Origin: Chimonanthus salicifolius
Taxonomy: Eukaryota > Streptophyta > Magnoliopsida > Laurales > Calycanthaceae
Length of the DNA: 64,000 nucleotides
Direction of reading: 5' to 3'
NCBI GenBank assembly: GCA_013350335.1
Contig: CM023540.1
Location: 60,178,962 to 60,242,961, forward strand
Shown: one piece after another, positions 10,139 through 21,754 of the stretch
How positions within the stretch are numbered: the stretch's first letter is position 1
How the letters are laid out: each line of letters starts with the position of its first letter
Notes under the pieces: model-generated
The model's input: the letters and a program-made list of their open reading frames with translations, nothing else
Databases searched by the model: none
Told to the model about the DNA's origin: nothing
Program-made: the position numbers and the translations under genes

Positions 10139-13100
10139 TGTAACGTCCGCCCCTTTTCACCGAAATCAGAGTCTATTTTTTTTTTTTTAAAGGAAAAATG
10201 ACAAAGGGCGCGGACGTCATGACGCGAGTTAAGTCCGAGCTTCTAAAGCCCAGCCCTTAACTGGCCAACCCTATGTGTGCGTGGAGTGAAGTCCACGGAG
10301 AACGGTTCACACGTAGAAGTAAGCATTGGGGAACATTTAAACCGATTGCGGAAAATTACTAAAAGAGTCTAACCTACAAATTCTTAGATAGCAGGGAAGT
10401 TACATTCATTCAATCACCAAACATCCTCAAAATCATAATGTCCACAGTAATTTCCAAAACATGGCAAGTAATCTAAATTATTACATTTCCGACAGGCTAA
10501 AGTTACTTCAAATACACATTTCCCAAAATAAACTTAAATAAAATAATTAGTCCGCCTTCCCAAGCTCCTAAGCTTGGCTCCCGTCCCGTCCCTTCTGCTT
10601 CGGCATTTCCTGCGTCATCAGCTAGGGTCGAAGTAGGGCGTTAGACCACGCGCCTAGTAGGACTCCGAGTAGGGCTAGCACATGGATTAGTAATAACAGC
10701 ATACAGATAATATTATAGTAAAACCCTGCACTTTGGGCAATGTCATGCAATGGGTGTTCTATGTCATGAATCCCACCCATCAATCTCATCCTCATTGTGC
10801 AATGTCCCTTTTTCAACCATACATAGTGTTCCAAATAAAATCCATACCATAATCGTGCCATGACCTTCTTGATGGAAAAGCCTCATCAAGATGCGATCCA
10901 CACTAGGCATTCCCCTTGATTGAAGAACCATCATCAAGGTATCATAATTACAAAGGTCCCCCTTGATGGCAAAGCCTTATCAAGGTATGATAATACATAT
11001 ATGAAATGTCCCCATGCTTGTATATCGGTCGCCCCGACAGAGCATGGACTCCGGTTTCATTTCATCCTTCCCCTGTCATATCCCTCCCATGCCATGCATG
11101 AGATGTAGATGCCATATGTCATGTAATATATGAAATTCAATAGCAATAAAACCCATCTTAAAACAATTACATGATTACCAAATAAATCAAAGGGAAACCA
11201 TCCCATAATACTTAATCCAAAACCCATTTTAAAACATTCACAGGATTTCCAAAATAATTTAAAGGAAAACATCACATAATACATAATCCCAAAACTCATC
11301 TTAAATACAACCACATAATTTCCAAAATAAATTAAAGAAAACATCACTCAATCCATGGCTTACAAAAAAGGTAGGAATCCTACTGAATACCGACTCTCGT
11401 CCTCTTACGTTTTCCGTTCTATAAACCCGGTCGCCGATCGCGCACCGCCTGCGATGTCGAGTACCTTATTACACATTAATAATTAGTCCATGGTTTAACC
11501 ATTTCTAAGCCCATAAATCATATCTTAGTGGGTTTCTTCATTTTAGCCAATATTTACCATTTTTGCCACTACCACTTCACATAAACAATTACTCATTCAT
11601 TCATGCCTACTTAAGCCCATAATTAATCATTAACTCATTCCCTTAATGACCCATTTAATCATGACATACCACCATTAAAATTTTCCTTTTTAATTAACCT
11701 AACCCTTATTCATTTAAATCCATACAAACCCCCATACTTAATCCTTTAGATGGTTAATATATTATGGGTTTAAAATACCCCATTCGTCAAATCTTCCCAT
11801 GGGGTTTACTTCATGCATTTAAACTACAATGAGTCCTTAATTTAACCAATTCCCAAATCAATTTAAACTCATTCATAACCAAGCTAACCCATCAAAAGAC
11901 TCATAAATGGGCCATGGGCTCAGCCATACACCATGGCAGAATCCATGGTGTCCTTTTCCCATTTTTTTTCTTGGGTCCATTGTTCACATTTGAATTTATC
12001 ACAAGTCCCTCCATATGTCGATTTCACCATTCATTTAGATCACCCATTTGATCAACATTGGTCTCATCTCTTGAGTCCATCAAAACTACTAATATTCCCC
12101 CCTCATCTTCTCATGGTTTCAAACATACTTAAACCATTAACTCTTCCCAATTTCCACCCTTTTAAACCCATTTAAAATTTGTAATATATGACCATAGGGT
12201 TCGGCCATACACCATGGCCGAATCCATGGTTCATGTTCCATTATTTTCCTATGCCTCTTGAGGCCACAACATTATTCATTTAAAACCCTAAACTCATTAA
12301 CACCTTAATCCATCTTTTCTATCCTTTAAACCCATCATTTGATCACCATTACATCACCATAGGGTTCGGCCACATGGCCGAACCCATGGTTCATGATCCA
12401 ATATTTCTTTATGCCATTTTAGACCATAACACAATCATACTCATCCATGGATTCCATCACAAAACCTCTTCAAAACTTACCCACATTTATTCATTTAAAA
12501 CCCTATAATTCATTAGCTAAATGCCCTCATTGTCTTCCATTTTTCAAAACCCTAAAAAAAATCATACATTACTTACCATATAATGTTCATAATCCCTTTT
12601 TATTTTTCTTAACCCTAATTTTTCTCCATTAGGGTTTTTTCCCACTTTCCATTCCTTCCATTTGGTGGATTTAAAATCCATGGCATAATACTATTTAACC
12701 ACCACTAATTTTACAAAATACATCCCAAATCTTAAACCCTAAAAATCCAAAATTTCTTGTTTAAAAAATACTCACAATCCGTCGTCTCCTCCGACTTCCG
12801 CCACTCCCGTCGGTTTCCTTAGCCTCCTCTCTCCTTCCTCTTGATCTTTGATAGGTCAAGATGCTTGATCCATGGTGACAACCTCCACTCTTAGGATTGG
12901 CCAAGGTAGGGTTTGTGTGAAAGAGGGAGAGGGAAAAATGATGAGAGGGGAGATGATAAACCTTAGCCTTAGAGTGATTTTGCTTAAATTTCCATTTCTT
13001 CCTTCTCTTCTCTTCTCCTTAGCTCTCTTTCTCTCCTTCACTTGGAGCATGGGACGGCAATGGAGAATGAAAAATGGAGAGAGTAACAATGAAGAGAGGA

Positions 13101-13853
13101 TAAGAAATGGGAAAGAAACTCAAGACTTATCCCCATTCGGTGACTTAAAATTACACTTTACATTAATTACTTTCACCAACCAACAAGATATTTATCTTGC
13201 TTTATGGCTTATGACTCCACCACCCTTAAGTCCCAACGTGTTTCACTTCTTAACATGAGGTGATTTGGTTTTCACCATTTGGCCCCACTTTGACCACTTC
13301 ATTTGGATAATTTTAATCATTTAATATTTAGATATTTTAGTTACTTTAATTCCCATTTACTTAAATCATCATCTTTATAGATCCACCCATGGTTGACCAA
13401 TTCAACCATGGTGGTCGGCCCCACCAAACCTTGGGTCCACACGCCACCTCACTTGGTGAGGTGGAGGTGGGTCCTATTGGACCATGTCACCTTGGTCAAT
13501 TTATCACTAACTTAGGTGATTTAAATTTCATTAAGCCCATTTCCACTAGTTGTATCACCATTGGGCCCATGGCCCAATTACATTTCATCTTACCCATTTA
13601 CCTTAGAGCTTAACTATCTTGACCCATTGGGTCCCAAATGGGAATTTGACCCAATTTGACCATTCTTGACCCATTTAACCATCATTGACCCTTTAAATGA
13701 ATTTAAATCCAATCCATAGTCTATTGGGCCATACTTGGGCCTTTGTCCAAATTTTGGCCCATTTACCATTTATTCTGCCAATTTTCCCAATTTTCATCAT
13801 TAAAATAAATAATATTCCCATATTCATTGATTTACAAATTCCAGGCCATTACA
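10139..13853 (-). repeat. 5' LTR of element B (3,715 bp)
   Basis: Near-identical partner of 2303-6020. It has the same features: CTTGATG hairpins at about 10868-10985, palindromes near 11921, 12197 and 12361 (the last one shortened to a tight hairpin), a donor-like site at 12774-12775, and U3 palindromes near 13390-13470. The conserved short reading frames in both LTRs are explained by LTR identity and not by coding constraint. Confidence 0.92.
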
Positions 13854-13858
13854 TGGCT
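13854..13858. repeat. Target site duplication TGGCT, right copy (element B)
   Basis: Exact repeat of 2298-2302. It marks where B entered the LTR of K. Confidence 0.9.
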
Positions 13859-13919
13859 GATATCTAATTGATATCTGGCTGATCTGGCTGAATCATTGAC
13901 ACAACACATGTGTGCTGTC

Positions 13920-14083
13920 TTTCCAGCAAATACCGCTGGCAAGGCCTCGTCAGAATCAGCGAGGCCTCGCAGGCGTTCCTTACAGTAAAACTGCAAGCTA
14001 TCTTTCCAGAATTACCTCTGGCGAGGCCTCATCAGAAGCAGCGAGGCCTCGCTGGCGTGACTTACTGCACTCCTTAAAACTGC
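13920..14083 (+). repeat. Tandem 83-bp units with CGAGGCCTCG palindromes (K left LTR)
   Basis: Each unit starts CTTTCCAG and ends in a CTTAC(A/T)G(C/T)A-type stretch. Each contains two GAGGCCTC cores. The position directly upstream of the TATA box suggests enhancer repeats, which is inference. Confidence 0.7.
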
Positions 14084-14084
14084 T

Positions 14085-14094
14085 TATAAAATAA
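14085..14094 (+). promoter_or_regulatory. TATA box of K left LTR
   Basis: TATAAAATAA, kept exactly at 18059-18068 in the other LTR. It lies just downstream of the palindrome units. Confidence 0.7.
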
Positions 14095-14809
14095 AAGTAA
14101 GGGGGTTGTTTTAAGTACCGAATACACACAGAAAAAACTCAGGAATAGGATTACAGTGTGTGATCAATCAGCCTACCCTCTAGACACCTTTCGTCATCAT
14201 TCTTCTTAGTGAATGTTTGGGTAATCAATACCCCAATCCTAATGAAGAGCAAGGTGTTCATATAGGTCTATAAAACCAGTCATACCCTTGTCCCATACTG
14301 CTGTGCCAATAGTCATTTTGATGGAGCTAAACTAATGGAAAGGAGCACACAGATTCAGTAAAGAAGAAAGAACTTAAAGGAAAATGGTAAAGGCCCAAGG
14401 CAAGTATTTCTTCTTTGTTTTATTTCAAACATTGTAAAGTGGATTAGAACAGTGTGTTCGAACCACTCTAAAAAATAGATGTAGAGGATTAGACCGATTG
14501 GGTTGAACCTCTATAAAAAACCAGGTTGTACTATTTGGGTGTAAGACCCATACATAGTATATTTGGGATAGCCCTAGAGAGGGTGAGTCCAACAGTGGAT
14601 GTAGGTTCAGGTTAACCGAACCACTATATATCGTTGTGCATGTGTGGTTTGTATTAATGGTTTGATTCATTTGTTTATCACTTGCACACACGTTTATTCC
14701 GCTGCACATATTGTTAAATCTGATTTATTTTTTAAAAGGGAACTAAAATTGAAAACCGACATATTCACCCCTTCTAAGTCGTGCATACTTCTAGTAACGG
14801 AATTTCAAT

Positions 14810-14823
14810 TTGCATCAAGAGCC
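14810..14823 (+). promoter_or_regulatory. Primer binding site of K (mutated)
   Basis: TTTGCATCAAGAGCC-like sequence three bases after the LTR end. It resembles the initiator-Met primer site TGGTATCAGAGCC with several changes. Confidence 0.6.
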
Positions 14824-14874
14824 AGGTTACTCTGAGTTGGACTTAATCGTCCGAGTTGATCCTGTACTAGAATC

Positions 14875-16800
14875 ATGTATAGAGGTGATAGTCACCCTGT
14901 TTCCAAACCTCCCTATTTTGACGGCTCTAATTATGCCTCTTGGAAGGCAAAAATGAAAAGCTTCTTTATATCTCTTGATGGAGCTGTATGGGAATCAATA
15001 GTAAGGGGTTGGGAACATCCTGTTATGGAAATCTATGAAAAATCAACAAAAGATGAAGCACGAAAATCTGTTCAACTAATCATTGGTACTAAATCTAAGG
15101 ATTACTTTACCTGGACCGACATGGAAAAAACTCTATATATTGCAAACGGAAATACTTTAAATGCCATTAATTGTGCTGTCTCACCTGATGAGTTCAAGCG
15201 TATAATGACATGTGTGACAGCCAAAGATGCTTGGGACATCTTAGAGAGGACACATGAAGGAACCTCAGTTGTTAAAAGGTCTAAACTTCAAATCCTCCAG
15301 TCACAATTTGATAACATACGAATGGAGGAAAATGAAATGTTTATGGAGTTTTATTCAAAACTAAATGACATTGTAAATTCCATGTGGGCCTTAGGTGAAA
15401 CAATCCCTGAATCTAAAATATGTACCAAAATACTAAGAAATCTGCCCAAAAATTTTAAGCCTAAGGTAGCCACCATTGAAGAATATAGAGATGTGTCTCT
15501 AATGAGGGTTGATGATTTGGTAGGATCCCTTCAAACCTATGAGCTTCACTTTGATGATGAAAAGCCTAAGAAAAAATCAATTGCTCTAAAATCTTCTCTA
15601 AAAACTAAATTTAAAAGGGATGAAGAATCTGATGACTCATAAAGTGATACAGATGAAGAGGTTGCCACTTTTGCTAAAAATTTCTTAAAACATTTTAATA
15701 TGAGGAAAGAGAGAAGAAGACCTAATAAAGAAGACTATAGAGAATTCAATAAAAGTAAAACACATTTTTTAAAAGAAAAGTCAAAAGATAGATTTAAAAA
15801 AAAATCCAAGCCCAAAGAAACTCAATGTTTTAATTGTGATGGATATGGTCACTTTGCTAATGAATGTCCTTCTAAGAAGAGATTTAAAAAGAAAGCCATG
15901 ACCACTATGGTGGAAGAAGACACATCACAATCTGAAAGTGAATCCGATGTGTCAATCCATGAAGATGTTGTTAAAACAAAAGGTTTTATTGCTTCCATCT
16001 CTTATGATCCTCAAAATGCTCCAAATGTTGAAAGTAATAGTGAAGGATCAGATAGTGAGGATGATGGCTTACAAGAAGCTTATAATGCTTTATTCTTAGA
16101 AAGCAAAGATTTAGCTAAAAGACTTGGTAAATCTAAAAATGAAAATATAAAATTGAAAAATCAATTAAAAATTGAAAAAGAAACATTTGAAAAAGACTTA
16201 AAAATTATTCAAGATGAAAATCTATGTCTTCAAGAAAAGCTCAAATTGGCTCAAGATGAAACTTTAAAACTAAAAAAAGATGAGTCAAAGATTAGAAGTG
16301 AAAAACAAAAACTGGAATTTGACTTAAATCAGTTAAGGAGTCACAAAATAAAATTTGAAGATAAATTTACTCAAGGGGAAGAAAAACTTGAAAAACTCTT
16401 AAGTATTGGAAAACATTTTGGAGATAAAACTGGTATAGGTTTTGATAAGAAATCTAACTCCAAAACTGTTTTTGTGAAAGGTGAGCATTCTTTTTCTAAA
16501 TCTTCTAGTGTAACATGCTACTATTGTGAAAAGTTGGGTCACCTAAAGTTTGAATGTCCCTTAAGAAAGAAACATCACAAAGAGAAGTTCACTTCTGTCC
16601 AACCAAAGGTACATCATAGAAGGGACAATATCAGGCAAAATTTTGAAGGAAGAGATCAAAATCAGCTCTTAAATCAAATAGTAACAAATTTGCTAAATGA
16701 GTTTCTCAAACATAGAACTGACTCAAAGAATTTCAGCCCATCCCTCCGCCCATCTTCCTTCAATGCGAAATGGGTTCAGAAGGTGAGAGGGTGTGTTTAG
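14875..16800 (+). pseudogene. gag: Copia Gag of element K, one in-frame stop at 15640-15642
   Basis: One frame of 641 sense codons if the single TAA at 15640-15642 is read through. Residues 1-255 hold the N-terminal Gag region (FDGSNYASWKAKMKSFF, later LRNLPKNFKPKVATIEE), as in UBN2/DUF4219-type Copia Gags. A basic stretch and a first CCHC knuckle CFNCDGYGHFANEC (15826-15867) follow, then an acidic linker, a long Lys/Glu/Leu-rich probable coiled coil (about 16080-16410) and a second knuckle CYYCEKLGHLKFEC (16516-16557). No pol follows. Frame and spacing on both sides of the stop are intact, so the stop is probably recent. Programmed readthrough is possible but has no support here. Confidence 0.85.
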
Positions 16801-17264
16801 GCCCCTTGATGTTTTCAGATCCTCCTTGTGCGTAATAGGAAAATGCTTTTTTTTAGGATTTGACAAATTGGTCGGTGGTGGATCTTTCTTAGTTTCAAAT
16901 CTTGGTATAAGTGCTTATTTAAAACTGTTGTTTTGTTAAATATGTTTGTCCATGATATTATTGTGTAATACCCTTTGTCAATTTATGACAAAAAGGGGGA
17001 GAAAAATAGTACTAATGTTGAGGGGGAGAAATTTCAAAATCCCACCAAGTTGCCTATGTCTTTTGCAGGAATTTCTTTCTAGGCATCATTTCAAGGGGAG
17101 AAAAAGAAAAAGACGGAGAGAAGTGTTAGTGCAAGAAATTCAAGTCTTGATATGATCATTGTTTGAGTTATATTTTTTTAAGGACTTGTATTTCATTGTA
17201 AAGGGGAAATTGGTATAATTGGTAGATCTTAGGTTTTTGTCACAAAATTGACAAAGGGGGAGAT
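16801..17264 (+). other. 3' untranslated region and polypurine tract of K
   Basis: No coding similarity. It contains purine runs (AAAAAGGGGGAGAAA near 16990, more near 17025 and 17095) and ends in AAAGGGGGAGAT at 17253-17264, the polypurine tract that primes plus-strand DNA, directly before the TG of the LTR. The GGGGGAGA style is typical of SIRE-type Copia elements. Confidence 0.75.
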
Positions 17265-17892
17265 TGTAAGTGCCCCGGTTCGTCCGAGTCACCCTTATTG
17301 TCAATTACGTGACTCAGTTGAACTTGCCTTGGATGAATAAGAAGATCTACTATGGAGTTGAAGCGTCTACACCGAATACGATATTGGCACACAGGTAAGT
17401 GAACCATAGGAGACCTTAGGCTATGTCATATACCTAGAAGTCAATTGGAAAATAAATTAAATACGTGACTTTCAGCCTCGAGGCCTCATGCAATCTGCCG
17501 AGGCCTCGCAGCCAGTTATGCTGAGCTGAGCTGAGTCTAGCTGACCCTGTGTCGAGCTGACTCAATCTCTTACAGTTTTAGAAAGTTAAAATCTGTGACT
17601 GTTTAATTGAGAGGTCATTATGGTAAATTTATTGGAAGCTTATTATGGTAAATAAAATTATCCACATGGTGAGATGGGTAATTATGGTAAATTGATTGGA
17701 AGCTTATTATGGTAAACAAATTTATCCATGGTGAGATGTTGCCACCTCTCTTAAGTTTGAATTTGAATATCCTTGGGGAGCTGTCCATAACAATTATGGA
17801 AAGGCTCCTCCGTGATTTATAATCCACCTTGCAATATTCTCATCAAGTCCTTGATATCTGGCTGAATGATTGACACAGCACATGTGTGCTGT

Positions 17893-18058
17893 CTTTCCAG
17901 CAAATACCGCTGGCGAGGCCTCGTCAGAATCAGCGAGGCCTCGCAGGCGTGACTTACAGCAAAACTGCAAGCTATCTTTCCAGAATTACCTCTGGTGAAG
18001 CCTCATCAGAAGCAGCGAGGCCTCGCTGGTGTGACTTACTGCACTCCTTAAAACTGCT
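17893..18058 (+). repeat. Tandem 83-bp units with CGAGGCCTCG palindromes (K right LTR)
   Basis: Two units starting CTTTCCAG at 17893 and 17976. The second has partly decayed palindromes (GTGAAGCCTC). They sit directly upstream of the TATA box. Confidence 0.75.
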
Positions 18059-18068
18059 TATAAAATAA
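18059..18068 (+). promoter_or_regulatory. TATA box of K right LTR
   Basis: TATAAAATAA, identical to the copy at 14085-14094. Confidence 0.7.
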
Positions 18069-18779
18069 CAGTAAGGGGGCTGTTTTAAGTACCGAATACA
18101 CACAGAAAAAACTCAGGAAAAGATTACAGTGTGTGATCAATCAGCCTACCCTCTAGACACCTTTCTTCATCATTCTTTTTAGTGAATGTTTGGGTAAGCA
18201 ATACCCCAATCCTAATGAAGAGCAAGGTGTTCATATAGGACTATAAAACCAGTCATACCCTTGTCCTATACTGCTGTACCGATAGTCATTTTGATGGAGC
18301 TAAACTAATGGAAAGGAGCACACAGATTCAGTAAAAAAGAAAGAGCTTAAAGGAAAACGGTAAAGGCCCAAGGCAAGTATTTCTTCTTTGTTTTATTTCA
18401 AACATTGTAAAGTGGATTAGAACAGTGTGTTCGAACTACTCTAAAAAATAGGTTAGAGGATTAGACCGATTCGGTTGAACCTCTATAAAAAACTAGGTTG
18501 TACTATTTGGGTGTGAGACCCATACATAGTATATTTGGGATAGCCCTAGAGAGGGTGAGCCCAACAGTGGATGTAGGTTCATGTGAACCGAACCACTATA
18601 TATCGTTGTGCATGTGTGGTTTGTATTAATGGTTTGATTCATTTGTTTATCACTTGCACACACGTTTATTCCGCTGCACATATTGTTAAATCTGATTTAT
18701 TTTTTAAAAGGGAACTAAAATTGAAAACCGACATATTCACCCCTTCTAAGTCGTGCATACTTCTAGTAACGAAAATTCA

Positions 18780-18784
18780 CAGAC
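18780..18784. repeat. Target site duplication CAGAC, right copy (element K)
   Basis: Matches 1653-1657 exactly. Element A resumes at 18785. Confidence 0.9.
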
Positions 18785-20352
18785 TAGACAAGGGCACCAG
18801 AGGCTGAACTTCGGGCCGGTAGTAGCAGATTTTACTGAGGTATTCCCAACAGTGCTCCCTAGTTTGCTACCCAAGAGGGAGATAGACTTTGAGATCAAGT
18901 TATATCCCAGCGCTGCTCCAGTACCATTGCCCCATTATAGGATGGCACCAGTTGAGATGACCGAGTTGAAGAAGCAGATTGATGAACTGCTCAGACTATG
19001 TTTTATTCGGAACAACACATCCGCATGGGGAGTCCCCAGTATTATTTGTGAAGAAGAAAGACGGTACCCTTCGGATGTGTGTGGACTACAGGAAATTGAA
19101 CCAGCTGACTGTCAGGAACAAGTATCCCCTACCCAGGATTGATGATCTATTTGATCAACTTAGGGGTTCCTCTCACTTCTCCAAGATTGATCTGATGTCT
19201 GGGTACCATCAAATCCGGGTTAGGGAGGAGGATATAGAGAAGACAGCCTTCAGGATACGGTATGGCTTATATGAGTATGTGGTCATGCCATTTGGACTTA
19301 CTAATGCACCGACTGTGTTCATGGACCTGATTAATAGGATATTCCGTCCTTACTTGGACCAGTTTGTGATTGTATTCATTGATGATATTCTGGTCTATTC
19401 CAAGAGTCAGGAGGAACATGCTGAACACCTGCGGATAGTGCTGGACACCTTGAGGAAGAACCAGTTGTATGCCAAAGCCAGTAAGTGTGAATTCTGGCTA
19501 TCTGAAGTCAACTTCTTGGGGCACATTATATCGGAGGAAGGTATAGCCGTGGACCCGGCTAAAGTAGCGGCAGTGAGGGAGTGGAAAGCACCGACGAATG
19601 TGCCCAAGATCGGCAGTTTTCTGGGATTGGCCGGTTACTACAGGAAATTCATCATGGACTTCTCCATGATTGCAGCTCCACTTATTCGACTCACTCAGAA
19701 AGGAGTCAAATTTGAGTGGTCAGATCTGTGCAAGCGGAGATTTGAGGAGCTAAAGGAGAGGCTTACAACCGCTCCTATTCTGATCTTGCCGGAAAGAGGC
19801 AGAAATTATGAGGTATACTGTGATGCCTCAGGTGAGGGACTGGAGTGTACACTCAGTCAAGGTAATCGTCCGGTGGCGTACGGATCAAGACAGTTGAAAA
19901 TTCATGAACGCCATTATCCCACACATGATCTGGAGCTAGCAGTAGTGGTCTTCACTCTCAAAAGCTGGAGACACTACCTTTATGGTGAGAAGTTTGAGGT
20001 GTTCTCAGATCACAAGAGCCTGAAGTACTTATTTGATCAGAAGGAACTCAACATGAGACAGTGCAGATGGATGGAATACCTAGCGGATTATGAGTTCGTA
20101 CTTCGGTATCATTCGGGCAAGGCGAACAAGGTGGTGGATGCCCTCAGCCGCATGTCACATGCGACAGTAGCCAGCTTGATCAGGACGGAATGGGAGGTAT
20201 TGAATACCATTAGAGAGTTTAAACTCTACCTCAATAATCATGGGACCATATATAACCTGATCATACAATCCAACATGGTCTCCGAGATGGAACGGGAGCA
20301 ACGGACAGATCCAGAGGTGGAGGAGATATGGGCTAAGATGTCTACCGGTGAG
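18785..20352 (+). pseudogene. Reverse transcriptase and RNase H of element A
   Basis: RT begins around 18815 (FTEVFP, then REIDFEIKLYPSAAP, YRMAPVEM). It shifts frame at 19034-19037, where four C stand for three. It continues with [18 protein letters not shown], the F-I-D-D catalytic motif at 19375-19386, and [10 protein letters not shown]. RNase H follows: CDASGEG near 19820, [17 protein letters not shown], and DALSR near 20140. Only the 1-nt insertion breaks the frame in this part. The enzymes would copy the element RNA into DNA and remove the RNA. The last codons (MSTGEV) are the start of the RNase H/integrase linker and join to a deletion. Confidence 0.92.
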
Positions 20353-21319
20353 GTTGACCAAGGCTGCGCATTTCCTTCCTGTCAAAATGACGGATTCATC
20401 TGAAACCTTGGGTCGAAGGTACATCCAGGATATCATCAGACTGCATGGTATTCCCCGGACCATTGTGTCAGACAAAGATGGCCGATTCACCAGTAGAGTA
20501 TGGCAAGGCATGCAGTCAGCTATGGGGACCGACATATTGACTAGCACAACATTTCATCCACGGACTGATGGGCAGTCAGAGAGGACGATACAGACACTGG
20601 AGGATATGTTGAGAGCATGTATGCTAGACTTCAAGGACGGATGGGAGGATCATTTGCCAGTGGTGGAGTTCTCTTACAATAACAGTTACCAGGCAAGCCT
20701 CCAGATGGCTCCATTTGAGGTCTTGTATGGTAGGCCATGTAGATCACCAGTGTGTTGGACAGAGGCCGGTGAGCCTGCACTGATTGGACCCGAGTTGGTT
20801 GCGGAGACTACAGCGCAGATCAAATTGATATGGCAACACCTACTCACTGCGCAGAGCCATCAGAAGAGCTACGCCGACAAGAGGAGAAGGCTCCTCGAGT
20901 TTGAGGTAGGAGACTTGGTGTTCTTAAAAGTCTCACCAAGGAAGGGACACATAAGATTCGGGAAGAAAGGGAAACTGTCGCCTAGATTTGTAGGACCGTT
21001 TCCAATCCTGAAGGGGAGGGTAGCTTATCAGTTGGCGCTCCCTCCACAGTTATCATCTTTACATGATGTGTTCCATGTGTCCATGTTGAGGAAGTACAAC
21101 CCCGATCCTTCACAAGTCCTAAGTGTGCAAGACGTCGATGTACAAAGCGACGTGACATGTGTGGAGAAGCCGATCAGAGTGATCGGGAGAGAACAAAGAG
21201 TGCTGCGGAACCGCGTTATTCAGTTGGCCAACGTGGTATGGGAACGACATGGCAATGAGGAAACCACTTGGGAACTTGAGTTAGAGATGAGAGCCGCTCA
21301 TCCGGAGCTCTTTATATGA
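20353..21319 (+). pseudogene. Integrase of element A with N-terminal deletion
   Basis: After MSTGEV the sequence jumps to [13 protein letters not shown]. Comparison with the D copy shows a missing stretch of roughly 110-120 codons that includes the HHCC zinc finger and the first catalytic Asp (in IDFVTGL). The second Asp (VSDKDGRFTS) and the Glu region (DGQSERTIQTLED) remain. The long C-terminal part is open to the stop: SPRKGHIRFGKKGK, RVAYQLALPPQ, and the chromodomain-like VWERHGNEETTWELE, ending PELFI. The frame from 20348 to 21319 has no internal stop, so decay after the deletion is slight. Confidence 0.9.
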
Positions 21320-21381
21320 GCTGTTTTGAACCTCTACTTCGCTCGAATTTTCGGGACGAAAATTTCAAAAGAGGATTGTAT
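21320..21381 (+). other. 3' untranslated region and polypurine tract of A
   Basis: The AAAAGAGGATTGTAT stretch at about 21367-21381 precedes the LTR start. The same sequence lies, reversed, at 6021-6035 in B and 49655-49669 in C. Confidence 0.75.
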
Positions 21382-21754
21382 TGTAATAGCCCCGAATTTT
21401 TAAATCAATGAATATGTGGCTATTATTTGTTTTAATGATGGAAATTGAGAAATTTAATGGAATAGATGGTAAATGGATCAAAATTTGGACAAAGGCCCAA
21501 GTATGGCCCAATGGACCATGGATTGGATTAAATTCATTTAAATGGTCAATTGGGCCAAGGATGGTCAAATTGGGCCCAATACCCATTTGGGACCCAATGG
21601 ATCAAGATGATGTAAGCTCTAAGGTAAATGGGTAGGAGGTGAATGTAATTGGGTCATGGGCCCAATGGTGATCCAATTAGTTGGAATGGATTTAATAAAA
21701 TTTAAATTACCTAAGTTAATGTTAATATGATCAAGGTGACATGGCCGAATGGGA

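Larger units (their letters stand above)
2303..13853 (-). mobile_element. Element B: non-autonomous Tekay-type Gypsy derivative, complete with both LTRs
   Basis: An 11,551-bp insertion in the left LTR of K with target duplication TGGCT (2298-2302 and 13854-13858). LTRs are 2303-6020 and 10139-13853 and look nearly identical by eye, so the insertion is young and later than K. The element reads on the minus strand: 5' LTR on the right, primer site at 10124-10136, leader, a zinc-knuckle reading frame, a long AT-rich spacer, an integrase remnant, polypurine tract, 3' LTR. Gag, protease, RT and RNase H are missing. Element C has the same build, so this is a replicating non-autonomous (LARD-like) family and not a one-off deletion. 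Confidence 0.9.
13859..14807 (+). repeat. Left LTR of K, part 2 (U3 end, R, U5)
   Basis: Continues the LTR begun at 1658 and aligns with 17853-18779. It holds two about 83-bp tandem units with CGAGGCCTCG palindromes (about 13920-14083), a TATA box at 14085-14094, and ends AATTTCA just before the primer site. Confidence 0.88.
1658..18779 (+). mobile_element. Element K: gag-only Ty1/Copia (SIRE/Maximus-like), split by B
   Basis: Two LTRs of about 1.5 kb flank a 2,457-bp interior (14808-17264). The interior has a primer site, one gag frame, a 3' untranslated stretch and a polypurine tract. Protease, integrase, RT and RNase H are all absent. A gag-only layout resembles described TR-GAG elements, so K would need trans-supplied pol to move. 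The insertion site is proved by the 5-bp duplication CAGAC. The left LTR is interrupted at 2303-13853 by element B. The left LTR begins TC instead of TG, a point change at 1659. Confidence 0.88.
17265..18779 (+). repeat. Right LTR of K (1,515 bp)
   Basis: Starts TGTAAGTGCC and ends AATTCA, the TG...CA signature. It carries GAGGCCTC palindromes at 17476-17510 and 17910-18035, tandem units starting at 17893 and 17976, and a TATA box at 18059-18068. It lacks about 60-80 bp present in the left LTR at 2254-2302/13859-13885. Substitutions relative to the left LTR are scattered and more frequent than between the LTRs of B. Confidence 0.92.

Noticed and set aside
13912..14094. Short plus-strand open frame, repeated at 17886-18068
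   Set aside because: Lies over the palindrome enhancer units and the TATA box of the K LTRs; promoter sequence, not coding.
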